A DNA stretch of 64,000 bases from Alkaliphilus peptidifermentans DSM 18978 (GCF_900101495.1 NZ_FMUS01000019.1:1-64000), one strand, 5' to 3'; shown: positions 1 through 10,079, numbered from the stretch's first letter. Numbers and translations are program-made. Notes: a model not told the origin generated them from the sequence alone.

Positions 1-1
1 T

Positions 2-217
2 AAGGCTAGAAGATTTATGAAAACTGAAAAAGGTAAGCGTTACTATAAACGCAGAAAAGAAACCGTGGAAAGAATCTTTGCTGACGCAAAGGAATTGCAC
101 GGCCTTAGGTATGCCCACTATCGTGGACTCCATTTAGTTCAGATGCAGTGTTTAATGACTGCTACTGCACAAAATATCAAAAAAATAGCCACTAAGCTAT
201 CAAAAGTCCAGGAATAA
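2..217 (+). CDS. C-terminal end of an IS1182-type transposase (cut by window edge)
   Basis: The reading frame is open from the left edge, so this is the 3' end of a larger gene; the ATG at 17 is probably internal. The 66 residues after it resemble the C-terminus of IS1182-family (DDE_Tnp_1_6) transposases: a basic stretch ([22 protein letters not shown]) that carries the last acidic residue of the DDE triad, then RYAHYRGL and a closing helix with [16 protein letters not shown] transposase cuts and joins the ends of its own element. Whether the copy is intact cannot be judged because the N-terminal part is outside the window. Family assignment is from recall of the conserved C-terminus. Confidence 0.75.
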   Translation, partial: KARRFMKTEKGKRYYKRRKETVERIFADAKELHGLRYAHYRGLHLVQMQCLMTATAQNIKKIATKLSKVQE

Positions 218-287
218 TCTTGGGTTTTTGATAGTTTAGTAGCAGAAACAATTAAAAATTTCATTTAAATCAATTTACAAAGAATTT

Positions 288-317
288 AACCACCAGATTA
301 GATAAAATCTGGTGGTT
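288..317. repeat. 12-bp inverted repeat downstream of the transposase
   Basis: Perfect arms AACCACCAGATT (288-299) and AATCTGGTGGTT (306-317) enclose a 6-nt loop. It lies 70 bp after the transposase stop. It could be a terminator-like hairpin or part of the right end of the IS; there is no clear T-run on either side, so neither role is certain. Confidence 0.5.
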
Positions 318-330
318 TGTAATCAACCTC

Positions 331-354
331 AAAAAGCCCCTAAGGGGCTTTTTT
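331..354 (-). terminator. Terminator of the chemoreceptor gene
   Basis: The sequence AAAAAGCCCC TAA GGGGCTTTTTT forms a GC-rich hairpin flanked by A and T runs, so it can stop transcription in both directions. It ends right at the stop codon of the minus-strand chemoreceptor gene and also faces the transposase. Confidence 0.85.
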
Positions 355-2821
355 ATGAGTCTTTTTCTTGATCTTCATCAGTATCATCCTGAATTTCTGT
401 TTCTTCATCTACATCGGATAATTCTATTTCTTCTTCAATCCTTTTAGCTCCTTCAATATCTACCTCTTCAATATTTACTTCATAAATATCTGAGTCTTCA
501 ATTTCACTTTGTTCTATTTCTTGCGTTGCTTCATCTGTCGCCACAACTTCTTCAATTTCTTCTAAACCTATAGCCTTATCTTCTAGTTCTTCTAAAACTA
601 TTTCAACTTCCTTTGTTTCATCTATTTCTAGGTATTCTGCTGATGTAGCCTCTTCATACTTTGAATTTTCAACCTCTATTTCTGAAAATTCTTGGCTTTG
701 ATTGATTTCTTCAGCTTCAACTAACATTGCCGGTTCTTCCTTCACTTCTTCAGAAATAGTTTCGATTGGCTCTGTATGCTTTTTAAAATTGTCCCCATCC
801 TTTAGTATAAATTTAGTTGTTAGCTTTTCTAAGCTCTTTATCTTTTCTCCTAAAGAAACAGTTGAATTTGTCATATGCTGTATTGATGCATCTTGTTCTT
901 GAACACTTGCAAGAACCTCTTCAGCTCCTGCGGCTGTCGATTGAGAAACTCCTGCAACATCATTAATGGCACCCTCTACTTCTATAACCTCTGTTGAAAC
1001 TTGTCCGATAATTGTCGATAGCTCCTTCATTAATGATGTAACACTATCGGTTTCCTCTAATATACTTGTAAATGAACTGGCTGTCTTATTTATTACTTGA
1101 TTTCCAACCTCTACGCTTTGGATCCCCTCCTCCATAGCCACAACCGCTTTACCTGTTTCTATTTGAATTTTTCCAATAAGGTTTATGATTTCTTTAGATG
1201 CATTTCTGGACTGTTCAGCAAGCTTTCTAACTTCCTCTGCTACTACAGTAAAGCCTCTTCCATGTTCACCCGCTCTTGCAGCTTCAATTGCAGCGTTTAA
1301 AGCTAATAAATTGGTCTGATCTGATATTTGAGTTATTAATTGTCCAGCTCGGTCAATTTCCTTTATATGCTTGTCTAGCTCTGAAACAAGATTAAATGTA
1401 TTTTGAGCAACAGCTGTTATTTGAACCATAGTGTTCTTTATTTCGTCTATGCTTTCCACTCCTCCACGAGCCATTAAAGAAGCATTTTCAGCTGATACCA
1501 CTACAGTAGCAGCACTCTCAGTAACTCTTTTAACTCCATCCACCATTTTCACGACAGCACCAGTGGATTTTTCTACACTATCCATTTGTTCTGTTGTACC
1601 CATAGCAACATGCTCTATTGTCTTAGAAATCTCAGTAGCAGCTCTAGAGGTCATTTCGGCATTATCCATTAAATCAGATATGGAACCACTAACCTCATAA
1701 GTTGTACCAATAATTTGATTAATAATATCAGCTATTGACGATGCCATCTCATTAAATGCCATTTGTAGCTGACCTACTTCATTGTTAGAATCAACTTTTA
1801 TACGTTCTCTCAAATCTCCACTTTTTATTCTATTGGCACTACTAACAAGGCTAGTGATGGGCTTTGTAAAAAATTTAGCAAAGATATAAATCATTAGGGC
1901 AGATATAACTATAAAGAATAGTGCTACAATTATATTTCTAATTAAGGTTGCTTTAGTTATTTCTAATATTTCACTTTTATCTTGTTCAACAATTACTCTC
2001 CATCCTAAGTCTCCTACACTGGCGGCTGAAATCAAAACATTTCTTCCTTCGTTATTAATTCCTTCAAGAAAGTTCACCTCACCTGAAGCCGCTTTTATAA
2101 CATCCGCTGAATCACCTTGAAATACGTTATATCTACCATATGTGTACACTGAAGCAATGCGATGACCTACAACATAGCCTTCATTATCAATAACATATGC
2201 ATAACCTGTTTCTCCTATTTGTACATCCTTTACCAAATCATTGATTTGATCAAAGCCTATTAAAGCAGCCATAACCCCTGCTCTGTTTCCATTGCTAGTC
2301 CTTAGGGGAACAGCAACTATAAATCCAACATCAGAACTTTGTTTATCTCCTATAGACGGAGTTATAAATAATTGACCTCCCATTGCAGCAGTAAACCACT
2401 CTTCATTAGAAACATTAGTTGTGGCTCTTCTTGCATTATCAACTACTACATCTCCATTTGTAGCTATGTATCGAAAGGATTTAAAGGCACGATTTTGAAA
2501 GGTGTAGCTATTAAATAATAAATTGATTTCATGATCTTCCATTTGGGTAAAGTCTTGGGCAGCTGCCATCAATCTAATCATTTGAGATAATGAATCCATA
2601 TAAATGTCAACTTGCAACGCGATGGATTCAGAAATATTATTGTTGCTCATTTCTGCATTTTCTAGAATATTAGATGAATCAATATAGTAGCTTAATGTTG
2701 TTATGGTAATAATTGGTATAAGTATCATGATCATTGTAACTAATACCAGTTGTTTTTTTATGGTCTTTTGCTTTCCAGTGCTGATATAGCCTTCTTTATT
2801 TATTTCTTTTAATCCCTTCAT
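353..2821 (-). CDS. Methyl-accepting chemotaxis protein with a long acidic C-terminal tail
   Basis: Membrane chemoreceptor that senses ligands outside the cell and controls CheA through CheW. Seen in the 822 residues: TM1 about 24-46, an extracellular dCache-type sensor about 47-293 (with a [15 protein letters not shown] strand pattern), TM2 about 294-316, HAMP about 317-370, then a cytoplasmic coiled coil whose tip 498-516 carries the near-invariant [19 protein letters not shown] motif. The coiled coil ends near 672. The last 140 residues are unusual: about 58 of the last 142 are Asp or Glu, with no CheR-docking pentapeptide at the very end. The ligand is unknown. A good ribosome site (AAGGAGG) precedes the ATG. 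Monocistronic between two terminators. Confidence 0.95.
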   Translation of the reverse strand: MKGLKEINKEGYISTGKQKTIKKQLVLVTMIMILIPIITITTLSYYIDSSNILENAEMSNNNISESIALQVDIYMDSLSQMIRLMAAAQDFTQMEDHEINLLFNSYTFQNRAFKSFRYIATNGDVVVDNARRATTNVSNEEWFTAAMGGQLFITPSIGDKQSSDVGFIVAVPLRTSNGNRAGVMAALIGFDQINDLVKDVQIGETGYAYVIDNEGYVVGHRIASVYTYGRYNVFQGDSADVIKAASGEVNFLEGINNEGRNVLISAASVGDLGWRVIVEQDKSEILEITKATLIRNIIVALFFIVISALMIYIFAKFFTKPITSLVSSANRIKSGDLRERIKVDSNNEVGQLQMAFNEMASSIADIINQIIGTTYEVSGSISDLMDNAEMTSRAATEISKTIEHVAMGTTEQMDSVEKSTGAVVKMVDGVKRVTESAATVVVSAENASLMARGGVESIDEIKNTMVQITAVAQNTFNLVSELDKHIKEIDRAGQLITQISDQTNLLALNAAIEAARAGEHGRGFTVVAEEVRKLAEQSRNASKEIINLIGKIQIETGKAVVAMEEGIQSVEVGNQVINKTASSFTSILEETDSVTSLMKELSTIIGQVSTEVIEVEGAINDVAGVSQSTAAGAEEVLASVQEQDASIQHMTNSTVSLGEKIKSLEKLTTKFILKDGDNFKKHTEPIETISEEVKEEPAMLVEAEEINQSQEFSEIEVENSKYEEATSAEYLEIDETKEVEIVLEELEDKAIGLEEIEEVVATDEATQEIEQSEIEDSDIYEVNIEEVDIEGAKRIEEEIELSDVDEETEIQDDTDEDQEKDS

Positions 2822-2903
2822 AAGAAGCCTCCTTGAATAAATTTCCTAAAGTATAACATTTCGACATAATTAACAAAAAACCTTTATGAGTATACATAAA
2901 ATG

Positions 2904-2937
2904 AAAAAAATTTAGGAGATTAATCCTAAATTTTTTC
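2904..2937 (-). terminator. Terminator overlapping the prfB stop codon
   Basis: Arms AAATTTAGGA (2908-2917) and TCCTAAATTT (2924-2933) pair perfectly around a 6-nt loop, and the minus strand continues with a T7 run. The hairpin contains the last codons and stop of prfB. Confidence 0.75.
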
Positions 2938-4022
2938 TTAAATATCCATTTATGAAGGTATCAATATCTCCATCCATAACTGATTGAATATTGCCAACCT
3001 CAATATTTGTTCTATGATCCTTAACTAAATTATAAGGATTAAATACATATGACCTTATTTGATTTCCCCACGCTATTTGACTGTATTCTCCCTGTAAATC
3101 TTCAATTCTTTCTTTTTGCTCTCGTTCCTTCAATTCAAATAGTTTAGCCCTTAGCATAGTCATTGCAACGTCTTTATTTGTATGCTGTGATCTTTCATTT
3201 TGACATTGAACTACAATCCCAGTTGGTAAATGTGTAATACGTACTGCAGAATCTGTCTTATTTACATGTTGCCCACCAGCACCACTTGCTCTATAGGTGT
3301 CAATTTTCAAGTCATTAGGTTTAATATCCACCTCTACAGATTCATCAATCTCTGGCATAATATCCACTGAGGCAAAGGAGGTGTGTCGCTTCCCGGAAGA
3401 ATCAAAGGGAGAGATACGTACAAGACGATGAACTCCTTTTTCTGATTTGAGAAACCCATATGCATTTATACCTTCTATCATAAAGGAAACACTCTTTATT
3501 CCTGCCTCAGGATCTTGAAGTAGGTCTAGTATTTTCACCTTAAAGCTCCGCTGCTCAGCCCATCGAGTATACATCCTCATAAGAATTTTTGCCCAATCTT
3601 GAGCATCTAATCCTCCAGTACCTGCATGTATAGAAACAATGGCGTTGTTTTTATCATATTCACCCTTAAGCAATGTAGTCAAACGAGTCTCTTCAATATT
3701 TTCTTCTAGTGATTTTATTCCTTTAAGGAGCTCTCCTTCAAAGGAAGCTTCTCCTTCTTCAATAAAAGAAATCATTGTTTCAATCTCTTCATATGATCTA
3801 ATTAGTTCTTGATAGGTTTCTACCTTATCTTTATATTGCTTTGCTTTCTTTAATGTTTCTTGAGCTTTCTGGGGTTCATCCCAAAAAGCTTCCTCTGCCA
3901 TTTTTGCTTCATAATCTTGTATTAAAATCTGTGCCTGTTCAATGTCAAAGAGAAGCCCTCAATTCTTTAATTTCATCAACCATGCTTAATAATTGTTGCT
4001 TATAATTATCTAAGTTTATCAT
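2912..4022 (-). CDS. prfB: Peptide chain release factor 2 (with programmed +1 frameshift)
   Basis: RF2 reads UAA and UGA stop codons and triggers peptide release on the ribosome. The gene is in two frames: ATG at 4022 opens a 25-codon frame ending in CTT TGA C, and ribosomes that slip +1 at CTT continue in the frame down to 2912, giving 369 residues, close to the usual 365. The SPF stop-codon recognition tripeptide falls at about 204-206 and the catalytic GGQ at about 249-251, the expected RF2 spacing. A shorter reading from an internal ATG at 3901 would miss the N-terminal helix. It follows secA by 14 nt, the usual secA-prfB pair. Confidence 0.97.
3944..3960 (-). promoter_or_regulatory. prfB autoregulatory +1 frameshift site
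   Basis: On the minus strand the mRNA reads GAGGG CTTCT CTT TGA C. The in-frame UGA at 3947-3945 is followed by C (a weak stop), CTT is the slip codon, and the upstream GAGGG can pair with 16S rRNA and push the ribosome forward. Low RF2 slows release at UGA and raises frameshifting, so RF2 controls its own level; this is well established for the family. Confidence 0.93.
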
Positions 4023-4036
4023 TGATTCACCTCATT

Positions 4037-6709
4037 TTATGATCCACAACATTTTTTATACTTTTTACCGCTACCGCAAGGGCATACCTCGTTTCTTCCC
4101 ACTTCATTTTCTTTTTTAACAGTTGAAGGTCTATTTCCACCTCCATGGGTAGCTTCAATTGGTGTGGCCACTTGTTTTCTTTCAGCATTATATTCCTTTT
4201 CTATATTAAATAAATATTTTACTGTATCTTCTTGAATGCTCTTTATCATCTGCTGGAACATGTCAAAGCCTTCCATTTGATATGCCCTAACAGGATCCTC
4301 CTGACCAATGGCCCTTAAGCCTATTCCTTGTCTAAGCTGATCCATAGCATCTATATGATCCATCCATTTAGTGTCGATTACCTGTAGTAAAATAATCCTT
4401 TCAATTTCCCTCATTCTATCTGGGGTTATTTCAATTTCCTTAGCTTCATATGTTGATTTTGCTAAGCTAGTTAGTTTATCCTTCAAGGTTTCAATTGTTA
4501 AGTCTTCAATATTATCAAAAACCAATGAATCCTTTTTAAGGAAGATTCCTTCAAGATATTCAGCTAATCCAGTTAAATCCCAATCCTCTGGGTATTGAGC
4601 ATCTGCTGTATAGATGGCAACCGCTTCATCAATGATTGACCCAACCATATTTAATATATGAAGATACATATCTTCTCCCAATAGAGCTTTTTTTCTTTCA
4701 CCGTATATAACTTCTCTTTGCTTATTCATTACATCATCGTACTGTAAAACATGTTTACGTATTCCAAAGTTTCTTCCTTCAACCTTTTTTTGAGCATTCT
4801 CGATGGACTTGCTAAGCATACCATGCTCTATTGCTTCATCTTCCTTTAACCCAAGTCTTTCAACAAGCCCCTGCATTTTTTCGCCACCAAACAAACGCAT
4901 TAAATCATCTTCAAGGGAAATATAGAAACGTGTTGAGCCTTTGTCTCCTTGCCTACCAGCACGTCCCCTCAACTGATTATCAATACGTCGAGACTCATGT
5001 CTTTCCGTACCAATTATATGGAGACCGCCTACCTCAATTACTTCCTTATTCTCTCTATCGGTTTCAACCTTATAGGTCTTATGTAGCTGATGATATAGCT
5101 CCTTTGCTGCTATTAATTCTTCATCGTTGGTTTCTTCATGGCTAGTAACCATAGAAATAATGTAATCGCTAAGGCCACGCTTTTTCATTTCTTGTTTTGC
5201 TAAAAACTCAGGATTTCCTCCAAGAATTATATCTGTACCACGGCCAGCCATATTAGTGGCTATTGTAATAGCTCCCTTTCTACCAGCTTGAGCAACAATT
5301 TCTGCCTCTCTCTCATGCTGTTTTGCATTTAATACTTCATGGGGAATTCCTTTTTTCTTTAGTAGGTGAGACAATTCTTCAGATTTTTCTATGGAAATTG
5401 TACCAACAAGTACCGGCTGCTTAGTTTTGTATTTTTCTTCTATTTCATTTACAAGGGCCAAAAATTTCCCTTTTTCCGACTTATATATACTATCGGGGAA
5501 ATCCTCCCTGATAACAGGCTTATTTGTTGGTATTTCAATAACATCCATTCCATATATGGAAACAAATTCTTCTTCCTCTGTTTTTGCAGTACCTGTCATA
5601 CCTGCCAGCTTCTTGTACATTCTAAAGTAATTTTGGAAGGTAATGGTGGCTAAGGTTTTTGACTCCCGCTGAATATCTAACTTCTCTTTAGCCTCGATTG
5701 CTTGGTGAAGTCCATCACTATATCTTCGACCGAACATTAATCGGCCAGTAAATTCATCAACAATAACAACTTCCCCATCTTTTACAACATAGTCTCTATC
5801 TAATTTCATTAAGTTCTGAGCCTTCAAAGCTTGATTAATATGATGGGATGTTTCCATATTTACTACATCGGAAAGGTTATCTATCCCAAAGTATTTTTCT
5901 GCCTTCTCAATACCCTCTTCTGTTAATGTAACAGTATTTGCCTTTTCATCAATATTAAAATCATCTTCTTTTTTAAGAGTTTTCACAAATTGGTCAACAA
6001 CAAAGTACATCTTAGTTGATTTTTCACCTTGTCCTGAAATTATAAGAGGTGTTCTTGCCTCATCAACCAAAATACTATCGACCTCATCAACTATAGCATA
6101 ATTTTGCTCTCTTTGAACCATATCTTTTTGAAATATTACCATATTGTCCCTTAGGTAATCAAAGCCAAACTCATTATTTGTACCATATGTTATATCTGCC
6201 AAATACGCCTCATGCCTTTGCTTAGGACTTAATCCATGGACTATAACTCCTACTGTTAAACCTAAGAAATGATAAACCTTACCCATCCATTCTTGGTCAC
6301 GTTTTGCAAGATAATCGTTTACAGTTACAACATGTACCCCTTTACCTTCTAGGGCATTTAAGTACACAGGTAAAGTAGCCACTAAGGTTTTACCTTCACC
6401 AGTTTTCATCTCTGCTATACGTCCTTGATGTAATATAATTCCACCATAAATTTGTACAGGATAATGTTTAATTCCCAACACACGCCAAGCTGCTTCCCTT
6501 ACTGTTGCAAATGCTTCTGGCAGTATATCATCAAGGGTTTCATTTGACTTTAATCTTTCTTTAAATTGTCTAGTTTTATCCTTTAACTCACTGTCGGTTA
6601 ATTTTTCAAATTGCGGAGCTAATGCCTCAATCTGTTCTACTGTCTTTTTATGTTTTTTTAATTCCCTCTCACTATGGGTACCGAACAGCTTCTCAAATAC
6701 ATTTTTCAC
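4037..6709 (-). CDS. secA: Protein translocase motor ATPase SecA
   Basis: SecA drives preproteins through the SecYEG channel using ATP. The Walker A motif MKTGEGKTL lies near residue 101-109, the [15 protein letters not shown] motif near 205, and [10 protein letters not shown] plus [10 protein letters not shown] in the second nucleotide-binding fold. The C-terminus has a zinc-binding SEC-C tail with the pattern CPC ... CC for SecB or ribosome contact. I chose the GTG at 6709 as start because GAGGTG lies 6 nt upstream and the product then begins [17 protein letters not shown], the family's usual start; the GTG three codons earlier overlaps that ribosome site. About 890 residues, full length. 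Followed by prfB. Confidence 0.97.
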   Translation of the reverse strand: MKNVFEKLFGTHSERELKKHKKTVEQIEALAPQFEKLTDSELKDKTRQFKERLKSNETLDDILPEAFATVREAAWRVLGIKHYPVQIYGGIILHQGRIAEMKTGEGKTLVATLPVYLNALEGKGVHVVTVNDYLAKRDQEWMGKVYHFLGLTVGVIVHGLSPKQRHEAYLADITYGTNNEFGFDYLRDNMVIFQKDMVQREQNYAIVDEVDSILVDEARTPLIISGQGEKSTKMYFVVDQFVKTLKKEDDFNIDEKANTVTLTEEGIEKAEKYFGIDNLSDVVNMETSHHINQALKAQNLMKLDRDYVVKDGEVVIVDEFTGRLMFGRRYSDGLHQAIEAKEKLDIQRESKTLATITFQNYFRMYKKLAGMTGTAKTEEEEFVSIYGMDVIEIPTNKPVIREDFPDSIYKSEKGKFLALVNEIEEKYKTKQPVLVGTISIEKSEELSHLLKKKGIPHEVLNAKQHEREAEIVAQAGRKGAITIATNMAGRGTDIILGGNPEFLAKQEMKKRGLSDYIISMVTSHEETNDEELIAAKELYHQLHKTYKVETDRENKEVIEVGGLHIIGTERHESRRIDNQLRGRAGRQGDKGSTRFYISLEDDLMRLFGGEKMQGLVERLGLKEDEAIEHGMLSKSIENAQKKVEGRNFGIRKHVLQYDDVMNKQREVIYGERKKALLGEDMYLHILNMVGSIIDEAVAIYTADAQYPEDWDLTGLAEYLEGIFLKKDSLVFDNIEDLTIETLKDKLTSLAKSTYEAKEIEITPDRMREIERIILLQVIDTKWMDHIDAMDQLRQGIGLRAIGQEDPVRAYQMEGFDMFQQMIKSIQEDTVKYLFNIEKEYNAERKQVATPIEATHGGGNRPSTVKKENEVGRNEVCPCGSGKKYKKCCGS

Positions 6710-6805
6710 TGCAACCACCTCTATCCTATATTGTTGTAAGCTTATTTTACCATTTTATCATTATTTTTAGTCTAACACAATTGACATACCCTTAACATAT
6801 ATACG

Positions 6806-6840
6806 TAAAAAAAGCTGAGAAGTTTCATCTCAACTTTTAT
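6806..6840 (-). terminator. Terminator after the DUF5317 gene
   Basis: AAAGCTGAGA (6811-6820) pairs with TCTCAACTTT (6829-6838) with one G-U pair, and the minus strand ends in a T7 run. It separates the DUF5317 gene from secA, so secA has its own promoter. Confidence 0.75.
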
Positions 6841-6904
6841 TTTTTAAATGTAATTTAAAAGTATATTTGCTCTTCACTCTTAACTCTTAACTTTCTAGCT
6901 CTTT

Positions 6905-7510
6905 TTATCCTCTTATTTTCCCGTAGTTATCAAACTTTATAACACCAGAGGCCTTTCGATATATTCTTGAGTTCATTACTCCTTGTATATAAAAACACAA
7001 TCCAATTGATATCAATGCATCTCCAATACTGAAAATTTGTTTAATAGGATAAGCAAAGGGGATTATATATCTTTTGCCTAAGTAGTTTGTTAAAGGATAT
7101 GCTTCGCTCAAAGGAATATAGTTAGGCAACAAGCCTGTGTTAATAGATGTAAGCATATTCTGAAAATCCAAGGTCTCAAGTGCTTCGATACTGATAGGTA
7201 CACTACCTTGATTCAGAACAATTGCGGCAAAATTTGCAATAGCTCCAACTAAAATAAACCATATTGATTTATTATGTAGATTAAAAAATAATACTATGAA
7301 TAATAGACAATATGCCAATATATACAATTTCATTCTATGTTCTATTACAATTGGATTACCGACTGATATCATAATAGAAGTAACCAGCAGTATTATAAAA
7401 GATAACAGCACCATAAAAGGAAATCTAAGAGATAAAAATCCTAGACGCTTAAATTGACCACCTCTAAGTTTCCCAGCTATCATTCCTAAAATTAAAGCTT
7501 CAAGTATCAT
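6905..7510 (-). CDS. DUF5317 family membrane protein
   Basis: 201 residues with about six hydrophobic segments and very few polar stretches; the N-terminus (LEALILGMIAGKLRGGQFKRLG) and the internal LNQGSVPISIEAL and GLLPNYIPL motifs resemble the DUF5317 family of small clostridial membrane proteins, whose function is not known. It sits alone between hpf and secA with a terminator after it. The starting ATG at 7510 has no strong ribosome site in the AT-rich upstream sequence. Family name is from recall; no role can be assigned from sequence. Confidence 0.75.
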   Translation of the reverse strand: MILEALILGMIAGKLRGGQFKRLGFLSLRFPFMVLLSFIILLVTSIMISVGNPIVIEHRMKLYILAYCLLFIVLFFNLHNKSIWFILVGAIANFAAIVLNQGSVPISIEALETLDFQNMLTSINTGLLPNYIPLSEAYPLTNYLGKRYIIPFAYPIKQIFSIGDALISIGLCFYIQGVMNSRIYRKASGVIKFDNYGKIRG

Positions 7511-7646
7511 ACAAAATCACACTACCCCTCAGATTTTGAAAGTAATTTTAATTCATTTAATATTTCTATTTTTTTTTGCATTTTCCTTCTTATTTTTTAA
7601 ATCTTTAAAAATCGAAATTGTTAAATAATTAAATCTATTCAATATG

Positions 7647-7670
7647 AAAGACGGCATCTCTGCCGTCTTT
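7647..7670 (-). terminator. Terminator after hpf
   Basis: AAAGACGGCA (7647-7656) and TGCCGTCTTT (7661-7670) pair perfectly around a 4-nt loop, 10 bp after the hpf stop codon. Confidence 0.85.
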
Positions 7671-7680
7671 ATGTATCTAT

Positions 7681-8217
7681 CTATTCAAACTCTGGCTCTA
7701 TTAAGCCATAGTTTCCATCCTTTCTTTTATAAACCACATTAACCTCATCAGTATCTGAATTGGCATAAACAAAGAAATTATGGCCTATTAGCTCCATTTG
7801 CAGAACTGCTTCTTCTGAACTCATGGGCTTGATTGCGAAGCGCTTTGTTTTTACGATTTTGGGTTCAATAAAACCTTCATCTTCCTTTAGTGCTGGTATG
7901 TTTTCAAAACGAATTGTTTCAAATTTAATATTACGATTCTCCAGTTTAGTTTTATGCTTTCTAAGTTGTCGAGACAGCTTATCTACTACCTTATCAATTG
8001 AAGTATACATGTCATCGGTAGCTTCCTCAGCTCTTAAAAGGGATCCATCAATTGGTATAGTTACTTCAATAATTTGTCTCTGTTTTTCAACAGATAAGGT
8101 TGCTTGTGCCTCCGCATCCCGATTAAAATACTTCTCGAGCTTAGAAATTTTAGCTTCAACTGAATTCCTTAGAGCATCTGTCACTTCTACATTTCTTCCG
8201 CTTACTATGACCTTCAT
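7681..8217 (-). CDS. hpf: Long-form ribosome hibernation promoting factor (HPF/RaiA)
   Basis: HPF binds the 30S subunit in resting cells; the long form also dimerises 70S ribosomes into inactive 100S particles. The N-terminal domain (MKVIVSGRNVEVTDALRNSVEAKI) is the beta-alpha fold that occupies the mRNA/tRNA channel, and the C-terminal domain (VKTKRFAIKPMSSEEAVLQMELIGHNFFVY) is the dimerisation domain, so this is the 178-residue long form. Start: ATG at 8217 has AAAGGAG 8 nt upstream; the longer frame would begin at a GTG that precedes this site. In Bacillus hpf also lies between fliT and secA, as here. Confidence 0.96.
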   Translation of the reverse strand: MKVIVSGRNVEVTDALRNSVEAKISKLEKYFNRDAEAQATLSVEKQRQIIEVTIPIDGSLLRAEEATDDMYTSIDKVVDKLSRQLRKHKTKLENRNIKFETIRFENIPALKEDEGFIEPKIVKTKRFAIKPMSSEEAVLQMELIGHNFFVYANSDTDEVNVVYKRKDGNYGLIEPEFE

Positions 8218-8250
8218 AGTCCCAGCTCCTTTCACTTCTATATAATTTAA

Positions 8251-8290
8251 GCCGCATCAGCGGCCTAAAAGATATGTCTTCAACTGATGC
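8251..8290 (-). other. Two competing hairpins in the hpf leader
   Basis: GCCGC (8251-8255) pairs with GCGGC (8260-8264). Alternatively GCATCAG (8254-8260) pairs with CTGATGC (8284-8290). The two use the same bases, so only one can form. They lie 35-70 nt upstream of the hpf start. A regulatory role is inference only. Confidence 0.4.
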
Positions 8291-8935
8291 TTTTTTATTC
8301 AATTGTATAATGTGTTATCTCTATGTTTACCCTATTTTATAAATATCAAACAGGCATGTACATTTTTTTTTTTATTTCTATACTCTTATTTAATTTTTTA
8401 AATCTTCAGCAGACTATGGAAAACCTGATCTTATATTATTGCTTAGTTTCACTTTTTTAGCTTTTAATTAGTATATTCATTTTCTATAGTTACCATGATA
8501 AAAACTTAAAATTCAAATCCTAAGTTTAATGGCATATGAATAGAATAAATTGTATTTATATGATACTATTCTGGTATTTGTTATCATTTGCAAATCTGTG
8601 GATAATATAATTCCTTGTGCATATGTTAGTTGTTTAGTTGTGGATAATGTTGATAAGTTTGTTGATAACTAATTTTACAAGGACAAGAGTTGTGTATATT
8701 TTGTTAATAAATATGGACAACCTCATTATTTATTATAAATACCCCTCCAATGAAAATGATAAACATTATTAGTTGAATAATGCCTAAAATTTTTCTATTA
8801 CGACACTATTAGACATTAGCAATAATCATTACACTTTAAGCCTTCTTCCTGTTTTAATGTATTTATGTTATGGTTTTACTAACAAATAATAATATTGTCA
8901 ATTTTTTGCTGATTAAAGGGCAGTCTTTACTTTTT
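8291..8935. other. AT-rich noncoding gap between hpf and the glyoxalase
   Basis: No credible gene or RNA hairpin is visible in this 645-bp stretch on either strand. It holds a T13 run near 8367-8379, a cluster of DnaA-box-like sequences at 8597-8668 and an imperfect Fur-box look-alike at 8752-8770. The hpf promoter must lie at its left end but no clear -35/-10 pair was found. Confidence 0.6.
8597..8668 (+). promoter_or_regulatory. Cluster of four DnaA-box-like sites
   Basis: TGTGGATAA, the exact complement of the DnaA box TTATCCACA, occurs at 8597-8605 and 8639-8647. TGTTGATAA, one mismatch away, follows at 8648-8656 and 8660-8668. All four point the same way. The perfect 9-mers are unlikely to pair up by chance within 50 bp, although AT-rich sequence raises the odds for the degenerate ones. 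No replication gene is nearby, so a DnaA-binding cluster is more likely than the origin. Confidence 0.5.
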
Positions 8936-9319
8936 CTAATTTGCTCTTATAACTTCAATATCGTATCCGTCTGGATCTGTTACAAAATAATATCTTGGCG
9001 GACTACCTGGAAGTCCAATTAGTTTTGTAACCTTATAGCCCATTCCTTCATGCCTTCTTTGAGATTCTTCTAAATCATCTACTGAAACTGCCACATGGCT
9101 AAATCCATTTCCTATTTCATAGGGCTTGTTTGGGTTGTAATTGTAAGTTAACTCCAATTCATACTGGCGTGCTTGGTCACTTAAAAATACTAAAGTAAAT
9201 TCATGCTCCGGAAAGTCCTTTCTTCTTGTTTCTACAAACCCTAACGCTTCTTTATAGAATTTTAAAGATTTCTCTAAATCCATTACTCTAATGCAAGTAT
9301 GTAGCATCTTATAATTCAT
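8936..9319 (-). CDS. Glyoxalase I family metalloenzyme (lactoylglutathione lyase-like)
   Basis: 127 residues forming two beta-alpha-beta-beta-beta modules of the vicinal-oxygen-chelate fold. Module one begins LHTCIRVMDLEKSLKFYKEALGF, module two begins FSHVAVSVDDLEESQRRHEGMGY and ends YYFVTDPDGYDIEVI. The four metal ligands of glyoxalase I appear kept: His7, the Glu in YELELTY, His in GFSHVAV and the Glu in DIEVI. Such enzymes convert the thiol hemiacetal of methylglyoxal into an acyl thioester; in clostridia the thiol cofactor is uncertain. AGGAGGGATTAGCAA precedes the ATG. Stand-alone gene. Confidence 0.9.
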   Translation of the reverse strand: MNYKMLHTCIRVMDLEKSLKFYKEALGFVETRRKDFPEHEFTLVFLSDQARQYELELTYNYNPNKPYEIGNGFSHVAVSVDDLEESQRRHEGMGYKVTKLIGLPGSPPRYYFVTDPDGYDIEVIRAN

Positions 9320-9487
9320 TTGCTAATCCCTCCTAAACAAGTTTTATTTATTATATCATAAACTTGATAAAGCTCATTACTAGAAAGTGTAATTATTGTA
9401 TTATTTTCCTTATACTATTTTCGCGAATAACTTACACGATAACTCACAAACTATCTTTGACACTAAATATTTTATTGGAGGTAAAAA

Positions 9488-9706
9488 ATGAGAAAGCTTA
9501 CAGAAGGTGAACTATTATCATTAACAGGCTTATTAAAAATGGAGAAGGATGGTTTGGCAGTTTCAAAAGCTATGCAGGCTCTAATAACAGATGAAGATTT
9601 GAAAAAACAAGCTGAATCAGGTGTTTTAGCAGCAGAGGGTAGAATAAAAGGAATTCAACAATTCATTAATGAAAATCACATTACATCAACAGGGGAGGTG
9701 CGATAG
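9488..9706 (+). CDS. Small CotF-associated protein (probable spore coat partner)
   Basis: 72 residues, mostly helical, beginning MRKLTEGELLSLTGLLKMEKDGL. This type of short acidic helical protein commonly precedes CotF-like spore coat genes in clostridia and shares the four-helix character of the CotF family. TTGGAGG lies 8 nt before the ATG. The next gene starts 1 nt after its stop, so the two are cotranscribed. A role in the spore coat is inferred from the neighbour; no catalytic motif is visible. Confidence 0.7.
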   Translation: MRKLTEGELLSLTGLLKMEKDGLAVSKAMQALITDEDLKKQAESGVLAAEGRIKGIQQFINENHITSTGEVR

Positions 9707-9707
9707 T

Positions 9708-10001
9708 ATGACTTCTTTCTTTGCTAATAGAGTTAAAGATAATATAGATATAAATGATGAGGTAATTGCTAATAGTATGATGGCCAGTGCTGCTACTAGT
9801 GCTCAAGCATATCTGAATGCCAGTATGGCTGCTCCAACTCCAGAGCTAAAAGCAATGTATTCATCAAGCTTGAATCAAGTACTAGTAGGACATACTTCTG
9901 TTTCAGAGCTGGCTATCAAAAAAGGGTGGGAAAAACCTTATGATGCACCTAGCGAGCAATTGTCAGATGCATATAATAAATCAAAAAATACATTAAGTTA
10001 A
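9708..10001 (+). CDS. CotF-family spore coat protein
   Basis: 97 residues from ATG 9708, which has GGGGAGGTG 8 nt upstream; the reading frame extends 13 codons further up but into the previous gene. The sequence (ANSMMASAATSAQAYLNASMAAPTPELKAMYSSSLNQVLVGHTSVSEL) carries the pattern typical of the C-terminal CotF domain: small-residue helices, then a conserved tail KKGWEKPYDAP. CotF proteins are found in the spore coat and form ferritin-like helical bundles; no metal ligands are obvious here. Second gene of a two-gene unit closed by a terminator. A sporulation-sigma promoter could not be made out. Confidence 0.85.
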   Translation: MTSFFANRVKDNIDINDEVIANSMMASAATSAQAYLNASMAAPTPELKAMYSSSLNQVLVGHTSVSELAIKKGWEKPYDAPSEQLSDAYNKSKNTLS

Positions 10002-10014
10002 TATCAATAAAGTT

Positions 10015-10047
10015 AAAGGCTGAGTAGCAATTACTCAACCTTTTTTA
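10015..10047 (+). terminator. Terminator after the cotF-like genes
   Basis: AAAGGCTGAGTA (10015-10026) pairs with TACTCAACCTTT (10032-10043) with one G-U pair around a 5-nt loop, followed by TTTT. Confidence 0.85.
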
Positions 10048-10079
10048 TATAATAACAAAGTAGAACTTTCTTATTATAT

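Noticed and set aside
8752-8770. Fur-box look-alike GAAAATGATAAACATTATT
   Set aside because: About 16 of 19 bases fit the classical Fur consensus, but the AT-rich context makes this likely by chance, and no iron gene is near; the closest downstream gene is hpf 500 bp away.
8291-8935. Possible replication origin
   Set aside because: DnaA boxes are present but dnaA, dnaN, recF and gyrB are absent and the gene context is that of the secA-hpf region; a DnaA-box cluster is more fitting.
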